A stretch of DNA of 64,000 nt from Enterococcus_B sp047975565 (GCA_047975565.1 JBKEDT010000025.1:29995-93994), one strand, 5' to 3'. Counted from the first letter of the stretch, positions 26,858 to 36,666 are shown. Made by a program: numbers and translations. Notes: a model not told the origin generated them from the letters alone.

Positions 26858-26886
26858 TTGGTCGTACTTTAAACTTATGGTAAACT
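26858..26886 (+). promoter_or_regulatory. Candidate eep promoter
   Basis: TTGGTC (26858-26863), 17 bp, TAAACT (26881-26886). A separate TATAAT at 26840-26845 lies just after the cdsA terminator but has no good -35. Confidence 0.5.
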
Positions 26887-26951
26887 TATCTTGTTTTATC
26901 TCAGTAGTTCATGTGTAATTAATGGAAGTAAATAAGAAAGAAGGGAGCCTT

Positions 26952-28217
26952 ATGCAAACAATTATAACGTTTATTATCGTTTTCGGAATCTTAGTTATTG
27001 TTCATGAATTTGGACATTTCTTTTTTGCAAAACGTGCTGGAATCCTGGTGAGAGAATTCTCAATCGGAATGGGACCAAAAATCTATGGACATCAAGCGAA
27101 AGATGGTACAACCTATACGTTACGATTGCTACCGATTGGCGGATATGTCCGTATGGCAGGTAATGGAGATGACGAGACAGAACTAGCTCCTGGAATGCCA
27201 TTATCACTAATATTGGATGAATCATCAGTTGTTCAGACAATTAACTTAAGTAAAAAAGTACAAATGGAAAATAGCTTGCCCTTTGAATTGATTCATGCAG
27301 ATTTAGAAGATGAGTTAACGATTACTGGCTTTATCAACGGAGATGAGAGTCAAGAAATGACTTACTCTGTGGATCATGATGCAGCAATCATTGAGCAAGA
27401 TGGCACAAAGTTACGAATCGCACCGAGAGATGTACAGTTTCAGTCGGCAAAGTTATGGCAACGAATGTTGACTAATTTTGCTGGACCGATGAATAATTTT
27501 CTTTTAGCTATATTTTTGTTCATTGTGATCGCATTTATGCAAGGCGGCGTACCTGTCACAACAACAAACGCGATTGGAGAGATTCAATCTGGAGGTGCTG
27601 CGCAAGAAGCCGGCTTAAAAGAAGGCGATCAAGTCACTAGTATCGATGGAGAACAAATCAGCGATTGGTCAGATATGACAACGATCATCACTGAAAGTCC
27701 GGGTAAAGAACTACAATTCGATATAGAACGTGATGGTGAAAAACAGCAAGTATCAGTGACACCAAAGGCTGTTGAGTCAAGTGGTCAAGAAATTGGACAA
27801 TTAGGCATTCAAGTACCTATGAATGAGACTTTTATCGGTAAGGTAACTGGTGGATTTACACAAGCAATTGATAGTTCGCTACAGATATTTAAAGGGCTAG
27901 GTTCATTGTTTACAGGATTTAGCTTAGATAAGCTAGGCGGTCCAGTCATGATGTTCCAACTGTCGTCTGAAGCCGCAAGTCAAGGTATCGTAACAGTAAT
28001 TAGTTTGATGGCAATGCTTTCGATGAACTTAGGTATTATCAATTTATTACCGATTCCAGCATTGGATGGAGGTAAATTGGTGTTAAATGTAATTGAAGGA
28101 ATTCGAGGAAAACCAATCAGCCAAGAAAAAGAAGGAATCTTGACATTGATCGGGTTTGGATTTTTGATGTTACTGATGGTATTGGTGACATGGAATGATA
28201 TTCAACGATTCTTTTAA
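26952..28217 (+). CDS. eep: RIP zinc metalloprotease RseP/Eep
   Basis: Site-2 intramembrane protease. In enterococci, Eep trims lipoprotein signal peptides into sex pheromones and processes anti-sigma factors. The 421-residue protein has HExxH (His18, Glu19, His22) in the first helix, a PDZ domain (about 195-280) and the second metal motif NLLPIPALDGGKL near 365. I start at 26952, where the sequence matches the Eep N-terminus (QTIITFIIVFGILV); an in-frame ATG ten codons earlier has no good SD. The SD AAGGGAG is close (about four bases). Confidence 0.95.
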   Translation: MQTIITFIIVFGILVIVHEFGHFFFAKRAGILVREFSIGMGPKIYGHQAKDGTTYTLRLLPIGGYVRMAGNGDDETELAPGMPLSLILDESSVVQTINLSKKVQMENSLPFELIHADLEDELTITGFINGDESQEMTYSVDHDAAIIEQDGTKLRIAPRDVQFQSAKLWQRMLTNFAGPMNNFLLAIFLFIVIAFMQGGVPVTTTNAIGEIQSGGAAQEAGLKEGDQVTSIDGEQISDWSDMTTIITESPGKELQFDIERDGEKQQVSVTPKAVESSGQEIGQLGIQVPMNETFIGKVTGGFTQAIDSSLQIFKGLGSLFTGFSLDKLGGPVMMFQLSSEAASQGIVTVISLMAMLSMNLGIINLLPIPALDGGKLVLNVIEGIRGKPISQEKEGILTLIGFGFLMLLMVLVTWNDIQRFF

Positions 28218-28242
28218 CTAGGGTTGACATATAAGGTATAAT
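28214..28242 (+). promoter_or_regulatory. Candidate proS promoter
   Basis: TTAACT (28214-28219), 17 bp, TATAAT (28237-28242). The -35 overlaps the eep stop codon. A consensus TTGACA lies in between but only seven bases from the -10. Confidence 0.55.
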
Positions 28243-28283
28243 AGCTACGAGTAAGTTTTAGGAAAAGTAAGGGGAGTTTAATT

Positions 28284-29993
28284 ATGAGACAATCAAAAAT
28301 GTTGATACCAACATTGCGTGAAGTACCAAATGATGCTGAAGTAGTCAGCCATCAAATGTTATTACGTGGAGGATATATCCGTCAAGTATCTGCGGGAATC
28401 TATTCTTATCTGCCTCTAGCAAACCGCGTATTAGAAAAATTAAAAACAATCATGCGTGAAGAGTTTGACAAAATCGGTGCAGTTGAAATGTTGATGCCAG
28501 CATTGTTACCTGCTGAATTATGGAAAGAATCAGGTCGGTATGAAACATATGGTCCAGATCTTTACCGTTTAAAAGATCGCGGTAGTCGTGATATGATTTT
28601 AGGTCCAACACATGAAGAAACATTTACAGAATTGATTCGTAATGAAGTAAATTCTTATAAACGTTTACCATTAAACTTGTATCAAATACAACCAAAGTAT
28701 CGTGATGAAAAGCGTCCTCGATTCGGTTTATTACGTGGCCGTGAATTTATCATGAAAGATGGCTATTCTTTCCATTCATCATATGAAAGTTTAGATGAAA
28801 CGTATAAAGACTATGATAAAGCATACTCAGAAATTTTCCGACGTTGTGGATTAGAATTTCGTGGAATTATCGGTGATGGTGGAGCCATGGGCGGAAAAGA
28901 CTCAAAAGAATTTATGGCGATATCTGAAATCGGCGAAGATACGATTTGTTATTCAACAGGAAGTGATTATGCAGCTAACTTAGAGATGGCAACGAGCTTG
29001 TATACATCTAAAAAATCACATGCAACCTATGCGGACTTAGAAAAAGTTGCAACTCCAGGAGCAAAAACAATCGAAGAAGTTGCTAACTTCTTGGAAGTAG
29101 AACCTCAAAAAATCATTAAATCTGTTCTATTCATTGCGGATGAAGAGCCAGTACTTGTCTTAGTTCGTGGTGACCATGAAGTAAATGATGTAAAACTTAA
29201 AAACTATTTAGGGGCAAACTTCTTGGATGAAGCGAGTGAAGAAGATGCACAAAAATATCTTGGTGCGGACTTTGGTTCAGTAGGGCCTATCAACCTTTCT
29301 GAAGATATAAAGGTACTAGCCGATTTATATGTTCAGGATATGGTGAATGCTATTGCTGGTGCAAATGAAACAGGTTTCCATTTTATCAATGTCAATCCTG
29401 AACGTGATTTCAAAGTAAGTGCCTACGAAGATTTACGTATTGTTCAAGAAGGAGATCCTTCACCAGATGGTAATGGTGTTTTAGCTTTCACAAAAGGAAT
29501 TGAAATCGGTCATATCTTTAAATTGGGAACACGTTATAGTGAATCAATGGGCGCAACAGTTCTTGACGAAAATGGTCGTGAAAAACCAGTTATCATGGGA
29601 TCATATGGTATTGGTGTAAGCCGTTTGTTAGCCGCTATTGTTGAACAATCCGTTAATGAGAATGGAATCAACTGGCCTCAAGGAATTGCTCCGTTTGATC
29701 TACACATTGTACAGATGAATGTCAAAGATGAAAATCAAACAAACTTAACGAACGAAGTAGAAGAAGCAATGAAAGCTGCTGGCTACGAAGTACTTGTTGA
29801 CGATCGAAATGAACGTGCAGGTGTTAAATTTGCTGATTCTGATTTGATTGGTTGCCCAATTCGTATTACTGTTGGTAAAAAAGCTGCTGACGGTATTGTT
29901 GAGGTAAAAATCAAAAAAACAGGTGAAATGGTTGAAGTTCGAAAAGAAGAATTGACAAGCACATTACCTATTTTATTACACCAAGGTGAATAA
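28284..29993 (+). CDS. proS: Prolyl-tRNA synthetase, bacterial type
   Basis: Class II synthetase charging tRNA-Pro. The 569-residue protein has motif 2 (YRDEKRPRFGLLRGREFIMKDGYSF, about 132-156), the YbaK-like editing insertion (about 225-380) typical of the bacterial form, motif 3 (GSYGIGVSRLL near 440) and the anticodon-binding C-terminus. The SD AAGGGGAG lies upstream. It lies between eep and polC as in other Firmicutes. Confidence 0.98.
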   Translation: MRQSKMLIPTLREVPNDAEVVSHQMLLRGGYIRQVSAGIYSYLPLANRVLEKLKTIMREEFDKIGAVEMLMPALLPAELWKESGRYETYGPDLYRLKDRGSRDMILGPTHEETFTELIRNEVNSYKRLPLNLYQIQPKYRDEKRPRFGLLRGREFIMKDGYSFHSSYESLDETYKDYDKAYSEIFRRCGLEFRGIIGDGGAMGGKDSKEFMAISEIGEDTICYSTGSDYAANLEMATSLYTSKKSHATYADLEKVATPGAKTIEEVANFLEVEPQKIIKSVLFIADEEPVLVLVRGDHEVNDVKLKNYLGANFLDEASEEDAQKYLGADFGSVGPINLSEDIKVLADLYVQDMVNAIAGANETGFHFINVNPERDFKVSAYEDLRIVQEGDPSPDGNGVLAFTKGIEIGHIFKLGTRYSESMGATVLDENGREKPVIMGSYGIGVSRLLAAIVEQSVNENGINWPQGIAPFDLHIVQMNVKDENQTNLTNEVEEAMKAAGYEVLVDDRNERAGVKFADSDLIGCPIRITVGKKAADGIVEVKIKKTGEMVEVRKEELTSTLPILLHQGE

Positions 29994-30003
29994 TTAGAAG
30001 TCA

Positions 30004-30040
30004 ATCGAGAAGGATCAATCGATCTTTCTCGATTTTTTTA
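30004..30040 (+). terminator. Terminator after proS
   Basis: AATCGAGAAGGATC pairs with GATCTTTCTCGATT (one mismatch), then T7. Confidence 0.88.
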
Positions 30041-30047
30041 ATGTAAT

Positions 30048-30076
30048 TTTACAAAAAAACGAGTATACTGAATAAT
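30048..30076 (+). promoter_or_regulatory. Candidate polC promoter
   Basis: TTTACA (30048-30053), 17 bp, AATAAT (30071-30076). Moderate match 50 bases before polC. Confidence 0.5.
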
Positions 30077-30124
30077 ACTGAAACGATTCTATTGTGAAAA
30101 TAGAGGCAGAAAGGACGTATATTT

Positions 30125-33100
30125 TTGTCAGAAAAAAGAGACTTATTTGAAAAATTATTGGATCAAATCCAATTAGATGACACAATAAAAAATCATCCAT
30201 TGATTGCATCAGGCGAAATTGATCAAGTGGTTGTTCACCGTAAGTCACGGGTATGGGAATTTACCTTACAGTTCTCAGAAATCTTGCCAATTATGGTCTA
30301 TCGAACACTATGGCAAAATATGGAATTGGCATTTAAAGAAATTGCGGATGTACGGTTAAAGATAAAGGCAGAAAATCCAGTATTTGATGAACAAGTCTTG
30401 CAAGATTATTGGGCACAGGCGTTGCAAAGTGACGAGTGCAATACACCACTTGCACATCAAGTCATCAAGGAACAACTACCACGTATGCAAGAACATAAGA
30501 TTTTGTTGCCTGTAGATAGTGCGGGAACGTTGGCTTACTTAAAACAACAATATTTGCCACTAGTTGAAGCGCGCTATGTCAGCTATGGCTTTCCTAAATT
30601 TCATATCGAACCGTTTGTTGATGAAGAACAAGCACAACAAACGATACAACAATTTGAAGAAAGAAAACAGGCGCAAGCAGAAGCATTTATGCAACAAGCT
30701 GCAGAAAACCTTGCTGTACACGAGCAAAAGAAAAAAGAGAAGAAAGAACAATTGCCCGCATTGGATGGCCCTATCCAATTAGGACGTACCATTCCTTCAG
30801 ATGAGCCAGTTACGCCAATGGTGAATGTTATTGAAGAAGAACGACGTATCATTTTAGAAGGCTATGTATTTGACAAAGAGGTTCGTGAATTACGTTCAAA
30901 AAGAAAAATTATGACATTGAAGATCACGGACTATACATCTTCTTTTATTGTCAAAAAGTTTTCTAATGGTGAAAAAGACGAACAAGTATTTGATGCCATT
31001 AGTAAAGGAAGCTGGCTAAAAGTTCGAGGAAGTATTCAAGAAGATACCTTTGCTAGAGATTTGGTTATGAATGCGCAAGATATCCAAGAAGTAAAACATG
31101 CGCCACGTAAAGATTATGCACCTGAAGGAGAAAAGCGAGTAGAGCTTCACTTGCATAGCAATATGAGTACGATGGATGCAACGAATAGTGTATCCGATTT
31201 TGTTGCGCAAGCAGGAAAATGGGGGCATAAAGCTATTGCAATTACTGACCATGCAGGGGCACAAGCCTTTCCAGAGGCTCATGCTGCTGGACAAAAAGCT
31301 GGTGTGAAGATTCTATATGGTGTAGAGGCGAATGTCGTCGATGACGGAGTGCCAATTGCCTATAATGATGCACATGAGTCATTGAGCGATGCGACATATG
31401 TTGTGTTTGACGTGGAAACCACTGGACTCTCAGCGGTTTATGACACGATTATTGAATTAGCCGCTGTGAAAATGTACAAAGGAAATGTGATTGCTTCATT
31501 CGATGAATTCATTGATCCTGGGCATCCATTATCGAAAACAACTGTTGACTTAACAGGTATCACAGATGAAATGGTTCGTGGCTCGAAATCAGAAGAAGAA
31601 GTTTTACGTCTATTTTTAGAGTTTTCAAAAGATACGATTTTAGTTGCACATAATGCTACATTTGATATGGGCTTTTTAAATACAAGTTATGGAAGATACA
31701 CTATTCCCGAAGCAGAAAATCCAGTTATTGATACCTTAGAATTGGCACGTTATCTTTACCCACAATACAAGCGTTTTGGGTTAGGTGTGCTATCAAAAAA
31801 ATTCGGTGTCAGTTTAGAACAGCATCACCGAGCAATCTATGATGCAGAAGCAACTGGACACTTAGCATGGATATTCGTTAAAGAAGCCATGGAAAATCAT
31901 GAAATGCTTTATCATGATCAATTAAATGAGCATATAGGTGAAGGGGATTCATACAAACGTGCGCGACCATTTCACGTAACGATTTTAGCGAAAAACCAAG
32001 CGGGACTGAAAGATTTATTCAAGGTGATCTCACTTGCAAATATCAAATACTTTGAACGTGTTCCGCGTGTTCCGCGTTCTTTATTGAAGAAAATGCGTGA
32101 AAACCTACTGATTGGTTCAGCCTGTGATAAAGGTGAAATCTTTGAAGCAATGATGCAAAAAGGTGTTGAAGAAGCGAAAAATCGCGCGAAATTCTATGAT
32201 TATATCGAAGTGATGCCTAAAGCAGTTTACGCACCATTGATTGAACAAGAATTAGTAAAAAATGAAAAAGATTTAGAAGATATTATCAGTAATATTGTAA
32301 AAATCGGGCACGACTTAGATAAAATTGTTGTTGCAACAGGCGACGTGCACTACTTGAATGAAGAAGATGCGCTGTATCGAAAAATTTTAATCAACTCCAT
32401 GGGTGGGGCGAATCCACTAAATCGTCATTCATTGCCAGATGTTCATTTCCGAACAACAGATGAAATGTTGACGGCATTCCACTTTTTAGGGGAAGATTTA
32501 GCCAAAGAAATTGTTGTAACAAATCCAAATAAAATTGCAGAGATTTGCGAAGAAATCATTCCTGTAAAGGATGAATTATACACACCAAAAATTCCTGGCT
32601 CAGAAGAAGAAATCACGAACTTGAGTTACACTAGAGCGAAAGAATTGTATGGAGATCCGTTGCCAGATATTATTGAAAAACGTCTAAAGAAAGAATTAGA
32701 TTCTATCATCGGAAATGGATTCTCCGTTATTTATCTAATTGCACAAAAGCTAGTGCATAAGAGTAATGAAGATGGGTATCTAGTTGGTTCACGTGGATCA
32801 GTCGGGTCAAGTTTCGTTGCAACGATGACAGGTATTACCGAAGTAAATCCACTTGCGCCACATTATTACTGTCCAGAGTGTAAATTCTCTGAGTTCTATG
32901 AAGATGGAACATATGGTTCAGGTTTTGATATGCCTGAAAAAGCGTGTCCTAATTGTGGTGCACGTTTGAAAAAAGATGGTCACGATATTCCATTTGAAAC
33001 ATTCCTAGGATTCCATGGGGATAAAGTACCTGATATCGATTTGAACTTCTCTGGAGATTATCAAGCAGAGGCACATAACTATACCAAAGTATTGTTTGGT

Positions 33101-34459
33101 GAAGAATATGTGTATCGTGCAGGAACAATTGGTACGGTTGCGGATAAAACTGCATATGGATTCGTAAAAGGGTATGAACGAGATAATAATCTACAATTAC
33201 GTGGTGCAGAAGTTGATCGTTTAGCAAAAGGAGCTACTGGTGTCAAACGGACAACTGGACAGCATCCAGGGGGGATTATTGTTATCCCTGATTACATGGA
33301 TGTATATGACTTTACGCCAATCCAGTATCCAGCAGATGACCAAAATGCAGAATGGTTAACGACTCACTTTGATTTCCACTCAATCCATGATAATGTGTTA
33401 AAACTTGATATTCTTGGCCACGATGATCCAACGGTTATTCGGATGCTACAAGATCTTTCAGGAATTGATCCAAGTACGATTCCAGCCGATGATCCAGAAG
33501 TGATGCGTATCTTTGGGGGACCGGAAGTTTTAGGAGTAACGAAGGATCAAATCTTCTCAAAAACGGGTACACTTGGTATTCCCGAATTTGGTACACGTTT
33601 TGTACGTGGTATGTTAGAAGAAACGCATCCATCTACTTTTGCTGAACTTCTGCAAATTTCTGGACTTTCTCATGGTACAGATGTTTGGTTGGGAAATGCC
33701 GAAGAATTGATTCGACAAGGAGAAGCGTCGTTAGCGAATGTTATTGGTTGTCGGGATGATATTATGGTTTACTTGATTCACGCAGGAATGGATGACGGGT
33801 TATCTTTCAAAATCATGGAAAGCGTACGTAAAGGGAAGGGTATCCCAGATGATTGGCAAGCAGAAATGCGTAAAGCAAATGTTCCAGAATGGTATATCGA
33901 TTCATGCTTGAAAATCAAATATATGTTCCCGAAAGCCCATGCTGCAGCGTATGTTTTAATGGCTTTACGTGTGGCTTATTTCAAAGTATATTTCCCAATT
34001 CTATATTACTGCGCATACTTCTCTGTTCGTGCAGATGATTTTGATTTGATTGCAATGTGTAAGGGCAAAGATACGATCAAAGCAGCAATGAAGGAAATCA
34101 CGGATAAGGGTATGGACGCTTCAACAAAAGAAAAAAATATCTTAACTGTTTTAGAACTTTCAAATGAAATGGTTGAACGTGGCTTTAATTTTGGCATGAT
34201 TGATTTATATAAATCAGATGCTGAAAACTTTGTTATTGATGGAGATACGCTGATTGCCCCATTCCGCGCCGTACCAAGTTTAGGTACAAACGTAGCCAAA
34301 CAAATCGTAGAAGCGCGAAAAGATGGTCCATTCTTATCAAAAGAAGACCTTGCAACACGCGGAAAAGTATCAAAAACATTGATTGAGTATATGACAGAAA
34401 ACGGTGTGTTGAAAGACTTGCCAGATGAAAACCAATTGTCACTTTTTGATATGTTATAA
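30125..34459 (+). CDS. polC: DNA polymerase III alpha subunit, PolC type
   Basis: The replicative polymerase of low-GC Gram-positives. The 1444-residue protein shows the expected order: N-terminal domain, OB fold (about 235-330), PHP domain starting ELHLHSNMS (about 339) and split by a DEDD 3'-5' exonuclease (VFDVETTGLS near 428), a four-cysteine zinc module YYCPEC...CPNCGA (about 915-945), the polymerase acids in PDIDLNFSGD (about 968), and helix-hairpin-helix sequences near the C-terminus. The start is a TTG nine bases after AAGGA (30111-30115); no ATG fits. Confidence 0.98.
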   Translation: MSEKRDLFEKLLDQIQLDDTIKNHPLIASGEIDQVVVHRKSRVWEFTLQFSEILPIMVYRTLWQNMELAFKEIADVRLKIKAENPVFDEQVLQDYWAQALQSDECNTPLAHQVIKEQLPRMQEHKILLPVDSAGTLAYLKQQYLPLVEARYVSYGFPKFHIEPFVDEEQAQQTIQQFEERKQAQAEAFMQQAAENLAVHEQKKKEKKEQLPALDGPIQLGRTIPSDEPVTPMVNVIEEERRIILEGYVFDKEVRELRSKRKIMTLKITDYTSSFIVKKFSNGEKDEQVFDAISKGSWLKVRGSIQEDTFARDLVMNAQDIQEVKHAPRKDYAPEGEKRVELHLHSNMSTMDATNSVSDFVAQAGKWGHKAIAITDHAGAQAFPEAHAAGQKAGVKILYGVEANVVDDGVPIAYNDAHESLSDATYVVFDVETTGLSAVYDTIIELAAVKMYKGNVIASFDEFIDPGHPLSKTTVDLTGITDEMVRGSKSEEEVLRLFLEFSKDTILVAHNATFDMGFLNTSYGRYTIPEAENPVIDTLELARYLYPQYKRFGLGVLSKKFGVSLEQHHRAIYDAEATGHLAWIFVKEAMENHEMLYHDQLNEHIGEGDSYKRARPFHVTILAKNQAGLKDLFKVISLANIKYFERVPRVPRSLLKKMRENLLIGSACDKGEIFEAMMQKGVEEAKNRAKFYDYIEVMPKAVYAPLIEQELVKNEKDLEDIISNIVKIGHDLDKIVVATGDVHYLNEEDALYRKILINSMGGANPLNRHSLPDVHFRTTDEMLTAFHFLGEDLAKEIVVTNPNKIAEICEEIIPVKDELYTPKIPGSEEEITNLSYTRAKELYGDPLPDIIEKRLKKELDSIIGNGFSVIYLIAQKLVHKSNEDGYLVGSRGSVGSSFVATMTGITEVNPLAPHYYCPECKFSEFYEDGTYGSGFDMPEKACPNCGARLKKDGHDIPFETFLGFHGDKVPDIDLNFSGDYQAEAHNYTKVLFGEEYVYRAGTIGTVADKTAYGFVKGYERDNNLQLRGAEVDRLAKGATGVKRTTGQHPGGIIVIPDYMDVYDFTPIQYPADDQNAEWLTTHFDFHSIHDNVLKLDILGHDDPTVIRMLQDLSGIDPSTIPADDPEVMRIFGGPEVLGVTKDQIFSKTGTLGIPEFGTRFVRGMLEETHPSTFAELLQISGLSHGTDVWLGNAEELIRQGEASLANVIGCRDDIMVYLIHAGMDDGLSFKIMESVRKGKGIPDDWQAEMRKANVPEWYIDSCLKIKYMFPKAHAAAYVLMALRVAYFKVYFPILYYCAYFSVRADDFDLIAMCKGKDTIKAAMKEITDKGMDASTKEKNILTVLELSNEMVERGFNFGMIDLYKSDAENFVIDGDTLIAPFRAVPSLGTNVAKQIVEARKDGPFLSKEDLATRGKVSKTLIEYMTENGVLKDLPDENQLSLFDML

Positions 34460-34479
34460 AATCTGTTTAACTAAATAAC

Positions 34480-34522
34480 GAAAAGGAAGTTCTCACATGA
34501 TAAAAAGAGAGCTTCCTTTTTA
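34480..34522 (+). terminator. Terminator after polC
   Basis: AAAAGGAAG plus TCTC pairs with GAGA plus CTTCCTTTT (single bulge or mismatch between the blocks) and ends in a T-run. Confidence 0.85.
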
Positions 34523-34561
34523 ATATTTAATAAAGTAAAAATACGCAAAATAACGCAAAAC

Positions 34562-34590
34562 TTGTTTTTTTAATCAAATTATGCTATAGT
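34562..34590 (+). promoter_or_regulatory. rimP-nusA-infB operon promoter
   Basis: TTGTTT (34562-34567), 17 bp, TATAGT (34585-34590) with a TG extension. Transcription should start near 34597, immediately before the leader terminator. Confidence 0.72.
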
Positions 34591-34615
34591 AATAATCGGT
34601 AATGATACTAATTGT

Positions 34616-34645
34616 GAGTGAGCGGAATTTTCGCTCACTCTTTTT
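34616..34645 (+). terminator. Leader terminator/attenuator upstream of rimP
   Basis: GAGTGAGCG (34616-34624) pairs perfectly with CGCTCACTC (34632-34640) across a seven-base loop, then T5. It lies about 20 bases after the predicted start site and before the rimP SD, so most transcripts could end here. In Bacillus, NusA represses its own operon through a NusA-dependent terminator in this same place; the sequence here fits that arrangement. Confidence 0.75.
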
Positions 34646-34685
34646 AATGGAGTTACAAATTCAACGCTTAAGGAGGCGACGAATT

Positions 34686-35159
34686 TTGAGTACTGTTGTT
34701 GAGACTATTACTGAAATGGTCACACCAATTTTAGATGAACAAAATTTTGAACTAGTAGAGGTAGAATTTGTCAAAGAAGGCAAGAGCTGGTTCCTACGAG
34801 TATTTATTGACAAAGATGGCGGCATTGACATTGAAGAGTGTGCATTTGTAAGCGAAAAGTTAAGTGAACTATTGGATGCAGCAGATCCTGATCCAATCCC
34901 ACAAGCTTACTTTTTAGAAGTTTCTTCTCCAGGCGCTGAGCGTCCATTGAAAAAAGAATCAGATTATGAAAAGGCTGTAGGAGAATACATCAATATCTCT
35001 TTATACCAAGCTATAGACGGTGAAAAACAATATCAAGGATTTTTACAATCTGTAGATGCAGAACAATTGGTATTGAAAGTTCGCATTAAGACACGTGAGA
35101 AAGAATTGACTTTTGAACGCAAAAATATTGCAAAGGCGCGCCTAGCTATTCAATTTTAA
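34686..35159 (+). CDS. rimP: Ribosome maturation factor RimP
   Basis: RimP assists 30S subunit assembly. The 157-residue protein has the N-terminal alpha-beta domain (GKSWFLRVFIDKDGGIDIEEC, about 33-53; EVSSPGAERPL near 80) and the C-terminal SH3-like domain. The start is a TTG nine bases after AGGAGG (34671-34676); an open frame extends upstream but through the leader terminator hairpin, so it is not the start. First gene of the rimP-nusA-ylxR-ylxQ-infB-rbfA unit. Confidence 0.95.
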   Translation: MSTVVETITEMVTPILDEQNFELVEVEFVKEGKSWFLRVFIDKDGGIDIEECAFVSEKLSELLDAADPDPIPQAYFLEVSSPGAERPLKKESDYEKAVGEYINISLYQAIDGEKQYQGFLQSVDAEQLVLKVRIKTREKELTFERKNIAKARLAIQF

Positions 35160-35179
35160 TAACGGAAGGAACAATAACA

Positions 35180-36355
35180 ATGAGTAAAGAAATGTTGAAC
35201 GCATTAGATGCTTTAGAAGCAGAAAAAGGAATCTCAAAAGAAATCGTGATCGATGCACTTGAAGCTGCATTAGTTTCTGCTTACAAACGTCATTACGGAC
35301 AAGCACAAAACGTGGAAGTTGAGTTTGAACAAAAAAAAGGAAATATTCACGTTTATGCAGTCAAAGAAGTAACAGAAGAAGTAATGGATTCCCAATTGGA
35401 AGTATCTTTGAAAGATGCATTGCTAATTAACCCTGCATATGAATTAGGAGACACAGTTCGCTTTGAAGTTACACCAAAGGATTTTGGTCGTATTGCTGCA
35501 CAAACAGCAAAACAAGTAATCCTTCAACGTGTTCGTGAAGCAGAACGCACAATCATTTATAATGAATTTAGTGCATACGAAAAAGACATTATGCAAGGAA
35601 TCGTTGAACGTCAAGATAATCGCTATATCTATGTGAACCTTGGCAAAATTGAAGCAGTCCTATCAAAACAAGACCAAATGCCAAACGAATTCTATCAACC
35701 ACATGATCGTATCAAAGTTTATGTATCACGTGTTGAAAATACTTCAAAAGGCCCTCAAGTCTTTGTTAGTCGTAGCCATCCAGATTTATTGCGTCGATTA
35801 TTTGAACAAGAAGTCCCAGAGGTTTATGATGGAATTGTAGAGATCGTAAGTATTGCACGTGAAGCTGGTGACAGAGCAAAAGTTGCTGTTCGTTCGAACG
35901 ATCCAAATGTTGATCCAGTTGGTACATGTGTAGGACCTAAAGGACAACGCGTGCAAGCAATCGTGAATGAACTAAAAGGCGAAAACATGGATATCGTAGA
36001 ATGGAATGAAGACCCAGCAGTTTTCATTGCTAATGCATTAAATCCAGCACAAGTAGTAGATGTTATTTTTGATCCATCAAACCCTAAAGCATGTACAGTT
36101 GTCGTTCCGGATTATCAACTGTCATTAGCTATCGGTAAACGTGGCCAAAATGCTCGTTTAGCAGCAAAACTTACTGGTCATAAAATCGATATCAAATCTG
36201 AAACAGATGCTGCAGAGATTCTTGCAGCTAAAGCCGCTGCTGATGAAAAAACAACCGATGAAGAAATCATTGATTCAGCATTAACTGCAGATGAATATGA
36301 AACAATCGAATTCGATGAAAAAACAGTAGTTGAACAAAACGATACAAACGCTTAG
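35180..36355 (+). CDS. nusA: Transcription termination/antitermination factor NusA
   Basis: NusA binds RNA polymerase and modulates pausing, termination and antitermination. The 391-residue protein has the N-terminal polymerase-binding domain (about 1-130), an S1 domain (about 135-200), and two KH domains (GPKGQRVQAI near 255 and AIGKRGQNARLAAKLTG near 317). It lacks the C-terminal acidic repeats of E. coli NusA, as is usual in Firmicutes, but has a short acidic tail. It follows rimP by 20 bases. Confidence 0.98.
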   Translation: MSKEMLNALDALEAEKGISKEIVIDALEAALVSAYKRHYGQAQNVEVEFEQKKGNIHVYAVKEVTEEVMDSQLEVSLKDALLINPAYELGDTVRFEVTPKDFGRIAAQTAKQVILQRVREAERTIIYNEFSAYEKDIMQGIVERQDNRYIYVNLGKIEAVLSKQDQMPNEFYQPHDRIKVYVSRVENTSKGPQVFVSRSHPDLLRRLFEQEVPEVYDGIVEIVSIAREAGDRAKVAVRSNDPNVDPVGTCVGPKGQRVQAIVNELKGENMDIVEWNEDPAVFIANALNPAQVVDVIFDPSNPKACTVVVPDYQLSLAIGKRGQNARLAAKLTGHKIDIKSETDAAEILAAKAAADEKTTDEEIIDSALTADEYETIEFDEKTVVEQNDTNA

Positions 36356-36372
36356 TTGGAGGAGGCACTCGG

Positions 36373-36666
36373 ATGAAACAAAGAAAAATTCCTTTACGTA
36401 AGTCGGTCGTTTCTGGGGAAATGAAACCAAAAAAAGAAATGATTCGTATTACTCGTTCAAAAGAAGGCGAAGTCGCCATTGATCCTACAGGTAAATTACC
36501 TGGTCGTGGTGCATATGTTTCTCTTGATCCTACAGAAGCTCAACAAGCTTGGGATAAACGTATCCTAGATCGAGCATTAGGTGCAAAATTAACGGATGAA
36601 TTTTATCAAGAACTACTTGATTATGTAACCCATCAAAAAGCGAGAAAAGAGTTATTCGGCAAATGA
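36373..36666 (+). CDS. ylxR: YlxR/RnpM-family RNA-binding protein
   Basis: A 97-residue basic protein of the YlxR family (DUF448). Members have been reported to bind RNase P RNA (RnpM) and RNA polymerase-linked targets. The characteristic TGKLPGRGAYVS segment (about 40-51) is intact. SD GGAGGAGG lies upstream. It overlaps ylxQ by four bases (ATGA), so the pair is translationally coupled. Confidence 0.93.
   Translation: MKQRKIPLRKSVVSGEMKPKKEMIRITRSKEGEVAIDPTGKLPGRGAYVSLDPTEAQQAWDKRILDRALGAKLTDEFYQELLDYVTHQKARKELFGK

Noticed and set aside
28224..28229. Consensus TTGACA in front of proS
   Set aside because: It is only seven bases from the TATAAT at 28237, too close for a sigma-A promoter; the hexamer at 28214 has correct spacing.
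34602..34685. Upstream ATG for rimP
   Set aside because: The frame runs through the leader terminator stem and lacks an SD; the TTG at 34686 has an ideal SD.
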